NCBI RefSeq assembly: GCF_900142385.1
Contig: NZ_FRAQ01000001.1
Coordinates: forward strand, 992,001 to 1,056,000
DNA: 64,000 nucleotides
Direction of reading: 5' to 3'
Source: Marinobacter antarcticus
GTDB taxonomy: Bacteria > Pseudomonadota > Gammaproteobacteria > Pseudomonadales > Oleiphilaceae
Positions 56,709 to 64,000 of this stretch are shown here, in pieces. The notes beneath the pieces were generated by a model. The model made no database searches, was not told where the DNA came from, and was given only the letters and a program-made list of their open reading frames with translations. Each line of letters begins with the position of its first letter. Within the stretch, counting starts at the first letter, position 1. Made by a program: the position numbers and the translations under genes.

Positions 56709-58004
56709 TCAGTAAGAGGAGCTCATGCCGAACCACTCAGGGAAAATCACAATCAGCGCCAGCACAAACACCTGCAGGAGGATGAACGGAAGCACCCCCT
56801 TGTAGATGTCGATCGTTCGCACTTGCGGTGGTGCGACCCCCCTCAGGTAGAACAGAGAGAATCCGAAAGGTGGGGTCAGGAAGCTGGTTTGCAGGTTCAT
56901 GGCGATAAGAATGGCAAACCAGAGCATGTTGATGCCCAGGGCTTCGGCCACCGGCGCCAGAATGGGCACGATGATGAAGGAGATTTCTACAAAGTCGATG
57001 AAGAAACCCAGCACCATAATGACCAGCATGGCGAGGATGATAAAGCCCCACTTCTCACCAGGTAGCGCCAGCATCCACTCTTCCAGCAGGTAATCGCCTC
57101 CGGTGTAGCTGAAGACCATGGAAAAGGCAGTTGCTCCGACCAAGATGGCGAACACCATGGCCGTCACTTTGACCGTATCTTTCGAAGCATTCCAAACCAT
57201 CTGGAATGAGAACTGGCGGTAGATTATGGCGAGAACAATAGCGCCAACACCACCCAGTGCTGAGGACTCTGTGGGTGTCGCAATGCCGGTAAAGATCGAA
57301 CCGAGCACGATGACAATCAGTGCTAACGGCGGAATGATCGCCAGCAGCGCATTCATGACTTCCTTTTTACGGGAAATGCTGTTGTCCTCAGGCATGGGCG
57401 GAGCCGTCTCGGGCTTGAAGCGGGTCATGATCAGGATATAGACAATATAGAGCCCGATAAGAACGACGCCCGGCCCGACGGCAGCCCGGAACAGATCGCC
57501 GACTGGGAGCCCGAGCACATCGCCCAGAATAATCAGAATGATCGACGGGGGAACAATCTGGCCCAGCGTACCCGCTGCGCAGATGGTGCCTGTTGCCAGG
57601 CGCTTGTCGTAGTTGTGAGCCAGCATGACCGGCAGCGAAATCAGGCCCATCGCCACCACACTTGCGCCCACAACGCCGGTGGAGGCTGCGAGCAGGGCAC
57701 CCACCAGAATGGTAGAGATAGCCAGGCCACCAGGCAGGCCGCCAAACAGACGGCCCATGGAGGTCAGTAACTGTTCGGCCAGGCGTGTACGCTGCAGGAC
57801 GACGCCCATGAAGATGAACAGGGGCACAGCCATCAGAACAGTATTCTGCATGACGCTCATGATGCGATAAGGCATAAATGCAAACAGATCCATGCCTTGT
57901 GAAAACACACCAAAAAACAAAGCAAGGCCGCCAAAGGTGAAAGCGACAGGGAAGCCCAGCATCAGCATGAAGAGGGCAGCGAGGAACATAATCATACCGA
58001 TCAT
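56709..58004 (-). CDS. dctM: TRAP transporter large permease DctM
   Basis: Large membrane subunit of a tripartite ATP-independent periplasmic transporter, 431 residues, about 11-12 helices. MIGMIMFLAALFMLMLGFPVAFTFGGLALFFGV at the start and IPLFIFMGVVLQRTRLAEQLLTSMGRLFGGLPGGLAISTILVGALLAASTGVVGASVVAMGLISLPVML are typical of the family. Na-coupled uptake of organic acids is the usual role. Overlaps the DctQ gene by four bases. Confidence 0.93.
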   Translation of the reverse strand: MIGMIMFLAALFMLMLGFPVAFTFGGLALFFGVFSQGMDLFAFMPYRIMSVMQNTVLMAVPLFIFMGVVLQRTRLAEQLLTSMGRLFGGLPGGLAISTILVGALLAASTGVVGASVVAMGLISLPVMLAHNYDKRLATGTICAAGTLGQIVPPSIILIILGDVLGLPVGDLFRAAVGPGVVLIGLYIVYILIMTRFKPETAPPMPEDNSISRKKEVMNALLAIIPPLALIVIVLGSIFTGIATPTESSALGGVGAIVLAIIYRQFSFQMVWNASKDTVKVTAMVFAILVGATAFSMVFSYTGGDYLLEEWMLALPGEKWGFIILAMLVIMVLGFFIDFVEISFIIVPILAPVAEALGINMLWFAILIAMNLQTSFLTPPFGFSLFYLRGVAPPQVRTIDIYKGVLPFILLQVFVLALIVIFPEWFGMSSSY

Positions 58005-58546
58005 GCGAGTCCCCCCGCGCTGTTCTCGCCTTCGTACTGTTTTTCGCCAGACATGACGCGAAGGGCGAAGGTCGCCATGTTGAGGCCCGCGATGGCGATA
58101 AATAACGCTGAGACTGGAATTGCGGATTTAATAATCCAGCGCTGAGGCAAGCCTCCCGGATCACCACTGCCTTCACCCATATTGTAGGAGTCCAGCGCGA
58201 AATCGTAGCCGTAAATGCCGATCAAATAGGCGAATGGCACTACAAATACCAGAGCGCCTGTCAGGTTCACCCAAGCCTTGGCCTTGTTGCTCCAGCGGGA
58301 ATAAAGCACGTCAACCCGAACATGGCCGTCTGTGCGCAGTGCATAGGGAATACCGAACAGGAAGACCACCGAGTAGAGGTGCCATTCCATCTCTTGCATC
58401 CCGATAGACACTTCATTGAACGCGTAACGGGCAACAACGTCGAAAAAAACGTTACCGGCCATCAGCAGCATTGCGACACAGGCAACCCAGCCGCAGAAAT
58501 TGGACAAGCGCGCCAGGCCCTCATCCAGCTTTATGATCCACTGCAT
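58001..58546 (-). CDS. dctQ: TRAP transporter small permease DctQ
   Basis: Small membrane subunit, 181 residues with four helices (for example GWVACVAMLLMAGNVFFDVVARYAF, VSIGMQEMEWHLYSVVFLFGIPYALRTDGHVRVDVLY). The EMEWHLY block is the conserved DctQ signature. Overlaps dctM; separated from dctP by a 101-base gap holding a stem-loop. Confidence 0.9.
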   Translation of the reverse strand: MQWIIKLDEGLARLSNFCGWVACVAMLLMAGNVFFDVVARYAFNEVSIGMQEMEWHLYSVVFLFGIPYALRTDGHVRVDVLYSRWSNKAKAWVNLTGALVFVVPFAYLIGIYGYDFALDSYNMGEGSGDPGGLPQRWIIKSAIPVSALFIAIAGLNMATFALRVMSGEKQYEGENSAGGLA

Positions 58547-58601
58547 TCATAATCCTCCGCCAGAAGGGCTGGCGATTCTGCTATTGCTATAAACAACAAA
58601 A

Positions 58602-58628
58602 CCGGGATCGCCTTCAGAACGATCCCGG
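58602..58628 (-). terminator. Stem-loop between dctP and dctQ
   Basis: CCGGGATCG (58602-58610) and CGATCCCGG (58620-58628) form a nine-pair stem with a nine-base loop. On the minus strand it is followed by TTTTGTTGTTTA, a T-rich tail. It lies just after the binding-protein gene, so it probably stops part of the transcripts and keeps DctP in excess over DctQM. Confidence 0.7.
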
Positions 58629-58647
58629 CTCCATTTCAGCCTGTATC

Positions 58648-59724
58648 TTACTCGACTGAGCCCATGGTGTTTAGGTATGCACGCTCGGAAATGTCTGTGT
58701 AAGCGCGTGAATCCTTCAGATAGTCTTCTTGCGACTTAATAATCTTCGCCGCGAGCTCGTCACCGGCGGCCGCTTCTTTCAGCAGCTTGTTGTTAGCCTT
58801 GTACATGGCCTGGAACACTTCGTCCGGGAAATTCTTGATCTGAACGTTCGGGTACTCTTCCTTGATGTTTGCCCAGGCCTTGGCGTTCTCATGCTGCGAC
58901 TGGATCAACATGTCATAGGCTGCGGTGCGCATGGAGATACGCAGGATTTCCTGGAGGTCTGCCGGCAGTTTCTCCCAGACTTTCTCGTTGACCAGGAACT
59001 GCAGTTCGGTCGCAGGCTCGTGCCAACCAGTGTAGTAGTAGTCAGCAATCTGCTGGAACCCCAGACGCAGATCCAGTGCCGGACCGACCCACTCAACTGC
59101 ATCGATGGTGTTCCGCTCAAGCGCTGTGTAAAGCTCGCCCGGAGCGATGTTGGTCGGACTTACGCCCACCTCGGCAAAGACCTCACCCGCGAAACCCGGA
59201 ATCCGCATCTTCAGGCCCTGCAGATCCTCAACAGATTTGATTTCCTTGCGGAACCAGCCGCCCATCTGGACGCCGGTATTGCCGCCCGGGAAGGACTTCA
59301 GTCCGAAGGGCTCATACACTTCCTGCATCAGCTCCATACCGTCGCCGTAGTAAAACCAGGCGTACTGCTCAAGTGCCGTCATGCCGAAGGGCATGCTGGT
59401 GAAAAACAGGGTGTTGGGTACTTTGCCTTTCCAGTAGTAGGAGGCGGAATGACCCATGTCATACTGTCCGGCCCTGACCATATCAAACACGCCCAGCGGA
59501 GCCTTGTGCTTGTTAGCGGAATCAATCTGGATTTTCAGGCGGCCATCGGACATTTTCTCGGCCATGGCAGCCATGTTTTTCGTAGCGTCACCAAAAATCG
59601 GGAAGTTAGGCCCCCAGGTTTCTGCCAGCTTGAGGGTAAATGTGTCCTGAGCCAGTGCCTGCGTCGAGGCGAAAGTGGCTGCCACGGCAAGTATCGCCGC
59701 AGAGAAAACGGAACGGATCTTCAT
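58648..59724 (-). CDS. dctP: TRAP transporter solute-binding protein DctP
   Basis: A 358-residue periplasmic binding protein with a signal peptide (ATFASTQALA-QDTFTLKL). TRAP signatures: GLKMRIPGFAGEVFAEVGVSPTNIAPGELYTALERNTIDAVEWVGPALDL with the carboxylate-binding Arg in KMRIPG. The stretch VGPALDLRLGFQQIADYYYTGWHEPATELQFLVN resembles the TakP group, which binds 2-oxo acids such as pyruvate with Na. The ligand is inference. Confidence 0.92.
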   Translation of the reverse strand: MKIRSVFSAAILAVAATFASTQALAQDTFTLKLAETWGPNFPIFGDATKNMAAMAEKMSDGRLKIQIDSANKHKAPLGVFDMVRAGQYDMGHSASYYWKGKVPNTLFFTSMPFGMTALEQYAWFYYGDGMELMQEVYEPFGLKSFPGGNTGVQMGGWFRKEIKSVEDLQGLKMRIPGFAGEVFAEVGVSPTNIAPGELYTALERNTIDAVEWVGPALDLRLGFQQIADYYYTGWHEPATELQFLVNEKVWEKLPADLQEILRISMRTAAYDMLIQSQHENAKAWANIKEEYPNVQIKNFPDEVFQAMYKANNKLLKEAAAGDELAAKIIKSQEDYLKDSRAYTDISERAYLNTMGSVE

Positions 59725-59837
59725 TGCTCTTGTTTCCTTTTATCATTTTTGTGGGTCAAGCGTACGTTCTCTGGGGAACGCTATGCAACTGGTTTACATT
59801 ATCAATTATTTTTGGTCAGTGAAACGAAAAACCGATC

Positions 59838-59861
59838 CGCCTACGACATAGGTCGTAGGCG
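59838..59861 (-). terminator. Terminator of the ferritin-like hypothetical gene
   Basis: CGCCTACGAC-atag-GTCGTAGGCG (59838-59847 and 59852-59861) is a ten-pair stem. On the minus strand it is followed by GATCGGTTTTTCG, a T-run of five, so it ends the gene at 59865 on the minus strand and precedes the dctP promoter region. Confidence 0.7.
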
Positions 59862-59864
59862 CGG

Positions 59865-60323
59865 TCAAAGATCGTTCATTCGGCCAATCTGGCTGGCCAA
59901 CCGCATTGCTTCATGCTGCTCAAGCGCCAGCAGGTCTTCCAGAAGGGACTTGGCGACCTCAATCTCTGCTTTGCCGATCAGGGACTCGTAAAGATCCATA
60001 ACCTGATCGTGGAAGATGAAGATCTCCCGGGCGATGCCTTCGAAGTCAAGTGTGCCAAACCGAATATCACAAGCCTGCTCTGGCTTGATGGGTTTGTGGT
60101 TCAGGTAGTCGTAGAGGCGAGTTTTCATGGCCTTGGGGTCGGCCTGTTTTTCGAATTCTGCTACCGTTTTTGCCAGCAGCGCTTCATGTCTGGAAATATA
60201 GTCGAGCAGTGCGCTGGCGCGTTCATTGCTGTGTTTCTCCGCGGACTCGTGCAGGCACCTAGCCAGATGGGAGTGCAGTTGGCGGGTCCAGTCAATCAGA
60301 TCTTCAAACGTTTTTATTTCCAT
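59865..60323 (-). CDS. Hypothetical helical protein, possibly ferritin-like
   Basis: A 152-residue soluble protein that looks entirely helical, with no signal or membrane helix. Metal-type residue pairs recur: LHSHLARCLHE, LDYISRHEALLAKTV, EIFIFHDQVMDLYESL and LALEQHEAMRLASQ, a pattern of spaced His and Glu as in rubrerythrin or ferritin-like four-helix bundles. I do not recognise a named family with certainty. The ATG at 60323 has GGAG eight bases upstream; an apparent TTG six bases earlier does not. It lies upstream of the TRAP operon on the same strand. Confidence 0.7.
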   Translation of the reverse strand: MEIKTFEDLIDWTRQLHSHLARCLHESAEKHSNERASALLDYISRHEALLAKTVAEFEKQADPKAMKTRLYDYLNHKPIKPEQACDIRFGTLDFEGIAREIFIFHDQVMDLYESLIGKAEIEVAKSLLEDLLALEQHEAMRLASQIGRMNDL

Positions 60324-60375
60324 GGCCAAACTCCGTTAATCAGGTGTCTATTCAGTTCAATAATCACAAGTCAGT

Positions 60376-61464
60376 CTACCCAATAGCTTTTGCTGCCGCT
60401 CCCACAGTCTGAGATGTTTCAGTGCGGCTGCGCCAGTTCCGGAACCGTCGCAGAGCCGGCTTTTCAACACTGTAGTGAATGAGAGAGGCGAGGAACAGTG
60501 CCATGCCAAGCGCAAGGCAGACACCGAGCCAGCCGGGTAAGCCTGCATTGTAGCTCCAGGCAATCACCCCGTAGCCAATATTCTGATGTACCAGGTAAAG
60601 GCTGTAGGAAAGGCCGCCCAGCCATAGCATGGGCGCATTGGCCAGCCAGTTCAGACGCCCTGCAACGGCCAGGGAAAATACCACGAAGCAGCCCAGAACA
60701 AAGAGGCTGTATGGGAATTTGTAAGCAAAAAGACCGTGACAGACAGCCAGTGCGAGCAGTACAGCATCACTGATTGCCGGGCGGCCATACCGGTAAATGC
60801 GGTAGATCAACATACCGCCAATGAACAGCGGAGCGTATTTTACAAACATCAGATCCTTGACCAGAAACTCAAGGCTGTCTGGTATCTGCTTCCACCAGAT
60901 TACGCCGGCATAGCTCACCAGCATCCACGCCCAGAAGGTCAGGCGCAGCCTTGACCAGTCGCGCAGGGTATAGAACAACAGCGCCATCCAGCTGTAAAAG
61001 GTCACTTCCACCACCAGGCTCCAGTAAGCGCCGTCTACATGCTCCGCGCCAAGGTATTCATGCAGCAGGGTTGCGTTCAGCAAGGCGGTCTCAAGGCTGA
61101 CCGCGCGGTTTTCGGGGCCGAGAAGATGCACAGATATGAAGGTAAGAATAATGCCGGCCCAGAGCGCCGGGAGCAGTCGCACACCTCGTGCCAGCCCAAA
61201 CCAGGTGGCATTGCGGGTGCGTTCAAGGGTCATGAAAATGACGAAACCGCTGAGAATGAAAAACAGGTGCACCCCGTAGCGACCAAACAGCAGGGTGTCT
61301 GTCAGCAGCGGCGGCAGTTCAAATGAATGGCCGAAGAGCTTGTCGTAATAGGGTAGGTAATGAAAAAGCACCACCCCGAGAGCTGCGAGGCCTCGCAATG
61401 CATCAAGACTACCCAGTCGGGCCTGGGAAGGGTTCATGGCGGGTTCCGTTGGAATTTTACCCAT
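60376..61464 (-). CDS. Acyltransferase family 3 membrane protein
   Basis: A membrane O-acyltransferase of the OafA/Acyltransferase_3 group, 362 residues from the ATG at 61464, or 353 from the ATG at 61437; neither has a strong ribosome binding site. RLGSLDALRGLAALGVVLFHYLPYY carries the conserved His after the first helix, and GVHLFFILSGFVIFMTLERTRN with Arg follows. About ten membrane helices. Members acetylate cell-surface sugars, LPS or peptidoglycan. It is divergent from the glycosidase gene. Confidence 0.88.
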   Translation of the reverse strand: MGKIPTEPAMNPSQARLGSLDALRGLAALGVVLFHYLPYYDKLFGHSFELPPLLTDTLLFGRYGVHLFFILSGFVIFMTLERTRNATWFGLARGVRLLPALWAGIILTFISVHLLGPENRAVSLETALLNATLLHEYLGAEHVDGAYWSLVVEVTFYSWMALLFYTLRDWSRLRLTFWAWMLVSYAGVIWWKQIPDSLEFLVKDLMFVKYAPLFIGGMLIYRIYRYGRPAISDAVLLALAVCHGLFAYKFPYSLFVLGCFVVFSLAVAGRLNWLANAPMLWLGGLSYSLYLVHQNIGYGVIAWSYNAGLPGWLGVCLALGMALFLASLIHYSVEKPALRRFRNWRSRTETSQTVGAAAKAIG

Positions 61465-61565
61465 AGTAGCCTGCTTTGACAGTCCGCAATACGGAGGGGA
61501 TATACCATTCGCTTGCCGCAGGTATACCATGTGGTAATACACTGGGCGGCCACAGGGAGAGCGCC

Positions 61566-62633
61566 ATGAGCACAACGCTGGGGATTATCGAGGGCTTTTA
61601 CGGGCCAGTATGGAACTGGCAGGAGCGACAGCAACTGGTGCGTGCGCTGGCGCCACACGGTTACGGCTTTTATCTCTATGCGCCCAAGGCCGATGCATTT
61701 TTGCGCCGACGCTGGCAGGAGCCTCACCCGCCCGCGATGGTTGCGGAGCTGGCGGAGTTTGGTCGGTTTTGCCGTCAGCAGGGCCTGCGGTTTGGTATCG
61801 GGCTTAGTCCCTTCGAGATCTTTAACAGTTTTGATGATGCTGCCCGTTCTGCGCTTGCCGCGAAGCTCGAACTGCTCGATCGCATCGGGATTGATGAGCT
61901 GGCTATCCTTTTTGACGACATGCGTGCCGATACTCATGCGCTTGCGGAAACCCAGGTAGATATCATGCACTGGATTCGGGAACGTACCCAGGCCCGCTAT
62001 CTTTCAATATGCCCCAGTTACTATTCTGACGACCCGGTGCTGGATCGGGTTTTCGGTGAGCGGCCAACAGCCTATCTGGAAACCCTGGGCCGCCTGCTGG
62101 ATCATGATATTCAGGTATTCTGGACAGGCGAGGAAGTCTGCTCCAGAGAGATTTCTCCTGGACACCTCAAGCGTGTGAGTGACCGGCTCGGGCGCAAGCC
62201 TGTGCTCTGGGACAACTACCCGGTAAATGACGGCGACCGCATGTCCCGGCACCTTCACCTGCGGGCGTTTACCGGACGCCCGGCGGCCAATGGCGCCTAT
62301 CTGGCCGGCCATGGCATCAACCCCGCGTTACAACCGGTGCTGACCACAATTCCCGCAATAACGCTGGCAGAATCTTACCGCCAAGGTACGGAATACCAGT
62401 ACGGGCAGGCATTCCGCCAGGCCGCGAAGGAAGTGCTCGGGAGGGAGCTGGCAGAGCAGCTTCACGCCGATTTGTTGGTGTTGCAGGACGCAGGCCTCGG
62501 GCGTATCAGCGAGGAAAAGCGGCAAAGCCTGATGCGTACCTACGACGCCTACGATCACCCTGCCGCCAGCGAAATCCTGCGCTGGCTGGTCGGTGAGTAT
62601 CAGGTGACCGACGAGATGGTTCGGACCCAGTAA
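61566..62633 (+). CDS. GH84-like beta-N-acetylglucosaminidase domain protein
   Basis: A 355-residue protein matching the catalytic domain of glycoside hydrolase family 84 (O-GlcNAcase and bacterial hyaluronidase-type enzymes). It begins TTLGIIEGFYGPVWNWQERQQLVRALAPHGYGFYLYAPK, as the family does, and the two neighbouring catalytic acids are Asp117-Asp118 in LAILFDDM. The substrate-loop segments IQVFWTGEEVCSREISPGHL and VLWDNYPVNDGDRM are also typical. There is no signal peptide and no extra domain, so it is probably cytoplasmic. GGAGAG precedes the ATG. Confidence 0.88.
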   Translation: MSTTLGIIEGFYGPVWNWQERQQLVRALAPHGYGFYLYAPKADAFLRRRWQEPHPPAMVAELAEFGRFCRQQGLRFGIGLSPFEIFNSFDDAARSALAAKLELLDRIGIDELAILFDDMRADTHALAETQVDIMHWIRERTQARYLSICPSYYSDDPVLDRVFGERPTAYLETLGRLLDHDIQVFWTGEEVCSREISPGHLKRVSDRLGRKPVLWDNYPVNDGDRMSRHLHLRAFTGRPAANGAYLAGHGINPALQPVLTTIPAITLAESYRQGTEYQYGQAFRQAAKEVLGRELAEQLHADLLVLQDAGLGRISEEKRQSLMRTYDAYDHPAASEILRWLVGEYQVTDEMVRTQ

Positions 62634-62654
62634 GCGGCTTCGATTCTGGGGTTG

Positions 62655-63365
62655 TTATCTTAAATAGTACTCAACGGTTGAAACCACACGCACGGTCTTC
62701 ACCGGGTGTTGCTGCTCGGAAATCCCCGGGGCCTGGTCCCGGGCCAGTATCTGGAACACGCCTTGATTGGCCCGGCGCAGGTCACCCAGCTCGGTTTTTG
62801 CATCCTCCGCAAACTGGCTGGCGGCTTCACGGGCGGAAGCGGTTGCTTCGGCAATCATGTCGGGCTTGATTTCATTCAGCCCATTAAACAGATAGGTCGG
62901 TCCGCTCGGGCCGTAGTCGGATGACAGCACCACGCCGGAATCGACCAGCTCGCTCACACCCTGTGCAGCCTGACGGATTTTTTCTATATCCTCGCTGCGC
63001 ACCATCAGGGTCTGGCTGATAATGAATTTCTGTTCGTTATTATTATCCTGGTAAGGATTGGCGCGGGTGTCCGTAACATCCAGCCGCTGAAGTTCTACCG
63101 CACTGTCGCTGATAGCCTGCAGCTTCAGGAAAGCCATGATGGCATTGCGGCTGCTGCGTGCCTTTTCCTGGGCCTCGCTGAGGCTGGCTCCGGTGGCCAC
63201 AAAGCGGATCGGCCACAAGGCCAGGTTGGCACTCACTTCCCGCTCTGCCACGCCCTTCACGGTTACGTAGCGGTCACCGGTTCGCAGGTCCGTCAGCCCG
63301 TCACTGATCAGTGAGGCTGAGATAATGGCGCTGAAACCCAGAATGAGGGCAACAATGACTTTCAT
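62655..63365 (-). CDS. SIMPL-domain (DUF541) periplasmic protein
   Basis: A 236-residue exported protein with an N-terminal hydrophobic anchor (VIVALILGFSAIISASLIS). Typical SIMPL core: VTVKGVAEREVSANLALWPIRFVATGASLSEAQEKARSSRNAIMAFLK, and conserved DVTDTRANPYQDNN, SQTLMVRSEDIEKIRQA. The function of this family, which includes E. coli YggE, is unclear, but oxidative-stress effects are reported for YggE. Overlaps the ChaN-like gene by four bases, so the pair is cotranscribed. Confidence 0.87.
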   Translation of the reverse strand: MKVIVALILGFSAIISASLISDGLTDLRTGDRYVTVKGVAEREVSANLALWPIRFVATGASLSEAQEKARSSRNAIMAFLKLQAISDSAVELQRLDVTDTRANPYQDNNNEQKFIISQTLMVRSEDIEKIRQAAQGVSELVDSGVVLSSDYGPSGPTYLFNGLNEIKPDMIAEATASAREAASQFAEDAKTELGDLRRANQGVFQILARDQAPGISEQQHPVKTVRVVSTVEYYLR

Positions 63366-64000
63366 GGGGAATCTCCCTGGCAGGTATCTTTGGTAGGTCG
63401 GCGGAACCTCGCAGACATCGCCTTCTGTTCGCGATCTTTATCAAGGAACTCCTCCGGCAAAGGCTGGATAAAGTAGAGAAAATCGCCTTTGTTGCGGTTT
63501 TCATGCAGTGGCGGCTTTTCGGCATCCGCCGGCCATATAACCGGTGAAATAACCGCAACTGAAACCTCCGGTGCCCGTTGCCGGAGCATTGCAACGGTTC
63601 CTAGATGTTCTTCGCTGTGAAAAGTGCCGGTGGTGTGAATAACCTGGTGGTCGGGGTGCGCATCACGGGCAGCCAGTATGCGGCTTGCCATGGTGTTGTC
63701 ACGCAGCAGCTGGGCTTTGTAGGTGTTGTTCATGCGCTCGCGCATGGTCGCATCTGCTGCGCCATGGCTGCCGGTAATAGCCGCAGTGAATTTTTTGCGG
63801 TAGGCGGGAGTGTCCATAAACGGATTGTCCGGGAACTGTTTCCGGTCACTGGCAGACAGCCTGTTCAGATAATCTGGCCCTGTACGGCCGACGCAACGCA
63901 CGACAGCTGCTGGCGCATTGGCTGCAATCACTGGCAGGCGGTGCTGGCGCGCAAACTCCATCAGCGGGCGATAGGACGCACGGTAATTGTCCCAGGCGCT
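63362..64000 (-). CDS. ChaN/Tiki-family protein (5' end cut by window)
   Basis: The C-terminal 212 residues of a ChaN-like haem-binding/Tiki-superfamily protein; the frame is open to the right edge (reading SAWDNYRASYRPLMEFA before the first internal Met). FARQHRLPVIAANAPAAVVRCVGRTG, ITGSHGAADATMRERMNNTYKAQLLRDNTMASRIL and QVIHTTGTFHSEEHLGTVAML are conserved, the last two with His and Glu that in Tiki-fold proteins form the metal site. ChaN in Campylobacter binds haem. The N-terminus, presumably with a lipobox, is outside. Confidence 0.85.
   Translation of the reverse strand, partial: SAWDNYRASYRPLMEFARQHRLPVIAANAPAAVVRCVGRTGPDYLNRLSASDRKQFPDNPFMDTPAYRKKFTAAITGSHGAADATMRERMNNTYKAQLLRDNTMASRILAARDAHPDHQVIHTTGTFHSEEHLGTVAMLRQRAPEVSVAVISPVIWPADAEKPPLHENRNKGDFLYFIQPLPEEFLDKDREQKAMSARFRRPTKDTCQGDSP

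Noticed and set aside
58729..59991. A 420-codon plus-strand frame
   Set aside because: Antisense to dctP and the hypothetical gene, crossing both and the terminator between them, with no recognisable domain.

Overview
The window reads as a stretch of chromosome from a marine gammaproteobacterium of the Marinobacter type, related to Pseudomonas. The evidence is gene content and order: speD, an OsmC-family gene and vfr/crp; trpEGDC with gph and rpe; murU and amgK; lptD, surA, pdxA, rsmA and apaH; thiS, thiG and slmA. Much of this backbone follows the order I know from Pseudomonas aeruginosa. The species name is inference. There is no rRNA, tRNA, IS element, prophage, integrase or CRISPR array that I can see. 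Both window edges cut genes: a phosphoribulokinase on the left and a ChaN-like gene on the right.

Layout. 1-3.1 kb: phosphoribulokinase-like gene (3' part), speD, OsmC-family gene, vfr. 3.1-5.7 kb: molybdate transporter modABC. 5.7-10.4 kb: lipase-like hydrolase, sterol-desaturase-like hydroxylase, a GST, a three-domain lipoprotein and an orphan amino-acid-type binding protein. 10.4-13.6 kb: glycine betaine/proline ABC transporter proXWV. 14-16.5 kb: two tandem GSTs and a membrane GGDEF protein. 16.5-21.1 kb: DUF4202 gene and trpEGDC, preceded by a Trp-rich leader peptide. 21.4-26.3 kb: gph, rpe, a DUF3530 gene, a J-domain gene, murU and amgK. 26.5-33.4 kb: lptD-surA-pdxA-rsmA-apaH-DUF423. 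33.4-37.4 kb: thiS, thiG, slmA, an inositol-monophosphatase-family gene and an aminotransferase. 37.5-38.7 kb: a decayed phosphate-binding/OmpA-type gene. 38.8-43.8 kb: DUF3301, an Aer-like receptor, a PAS-GGDEF-EAL protein and an AraC regulator. 43.9-48.1 kb: RND efflux pump and adaptor. 48.3-53.9 kb: membrane J-domain protein, secretin-like lipid-exported protein, DAHP synthase with an aromatic leader peptide, LysE exporter, Lpd-like flavoenzyme, Dps. 54-56.5 kb: geranylgeranyl-reductase-family flavoprotein with a cyclopropane fatty acid synthase. 56.7-59.7 kb: TRAP transporter. 59.8-64 kb: ferritin-like hypothetical, acyltransferase, GH84 glycosidase, SIMPL protein, ChaN-like protein.

How the genes fit together. 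Aromatic amino acid synthesis is represented twice: trpEGDC and a DAHP synthase. Each is preceded by a short ORF too small for routine gene calling that is loaded with the relevant amino acids: WWRW before trpE, and FFWWLDYGFYF before the DAHP synthase gene. The second is followed by a near-perfect intrinsic terminator just before the gene. These two ribosome-mediated attenuators are the strongest non-annotated signals in the window. Envelope biogenesis (lptD, surA, murU, amgK, slmA), compatible-solute and carboxylate uptake (proXWV, TRAP), and signalling (vfr, GGDEF/EAL, Aer-like receptor) fill most of the rest. Two binding-protein genes (proX, dctP) are separated from their membrane-component genes by strong stem-loops, which probably set the ratio of binding protein to permease.
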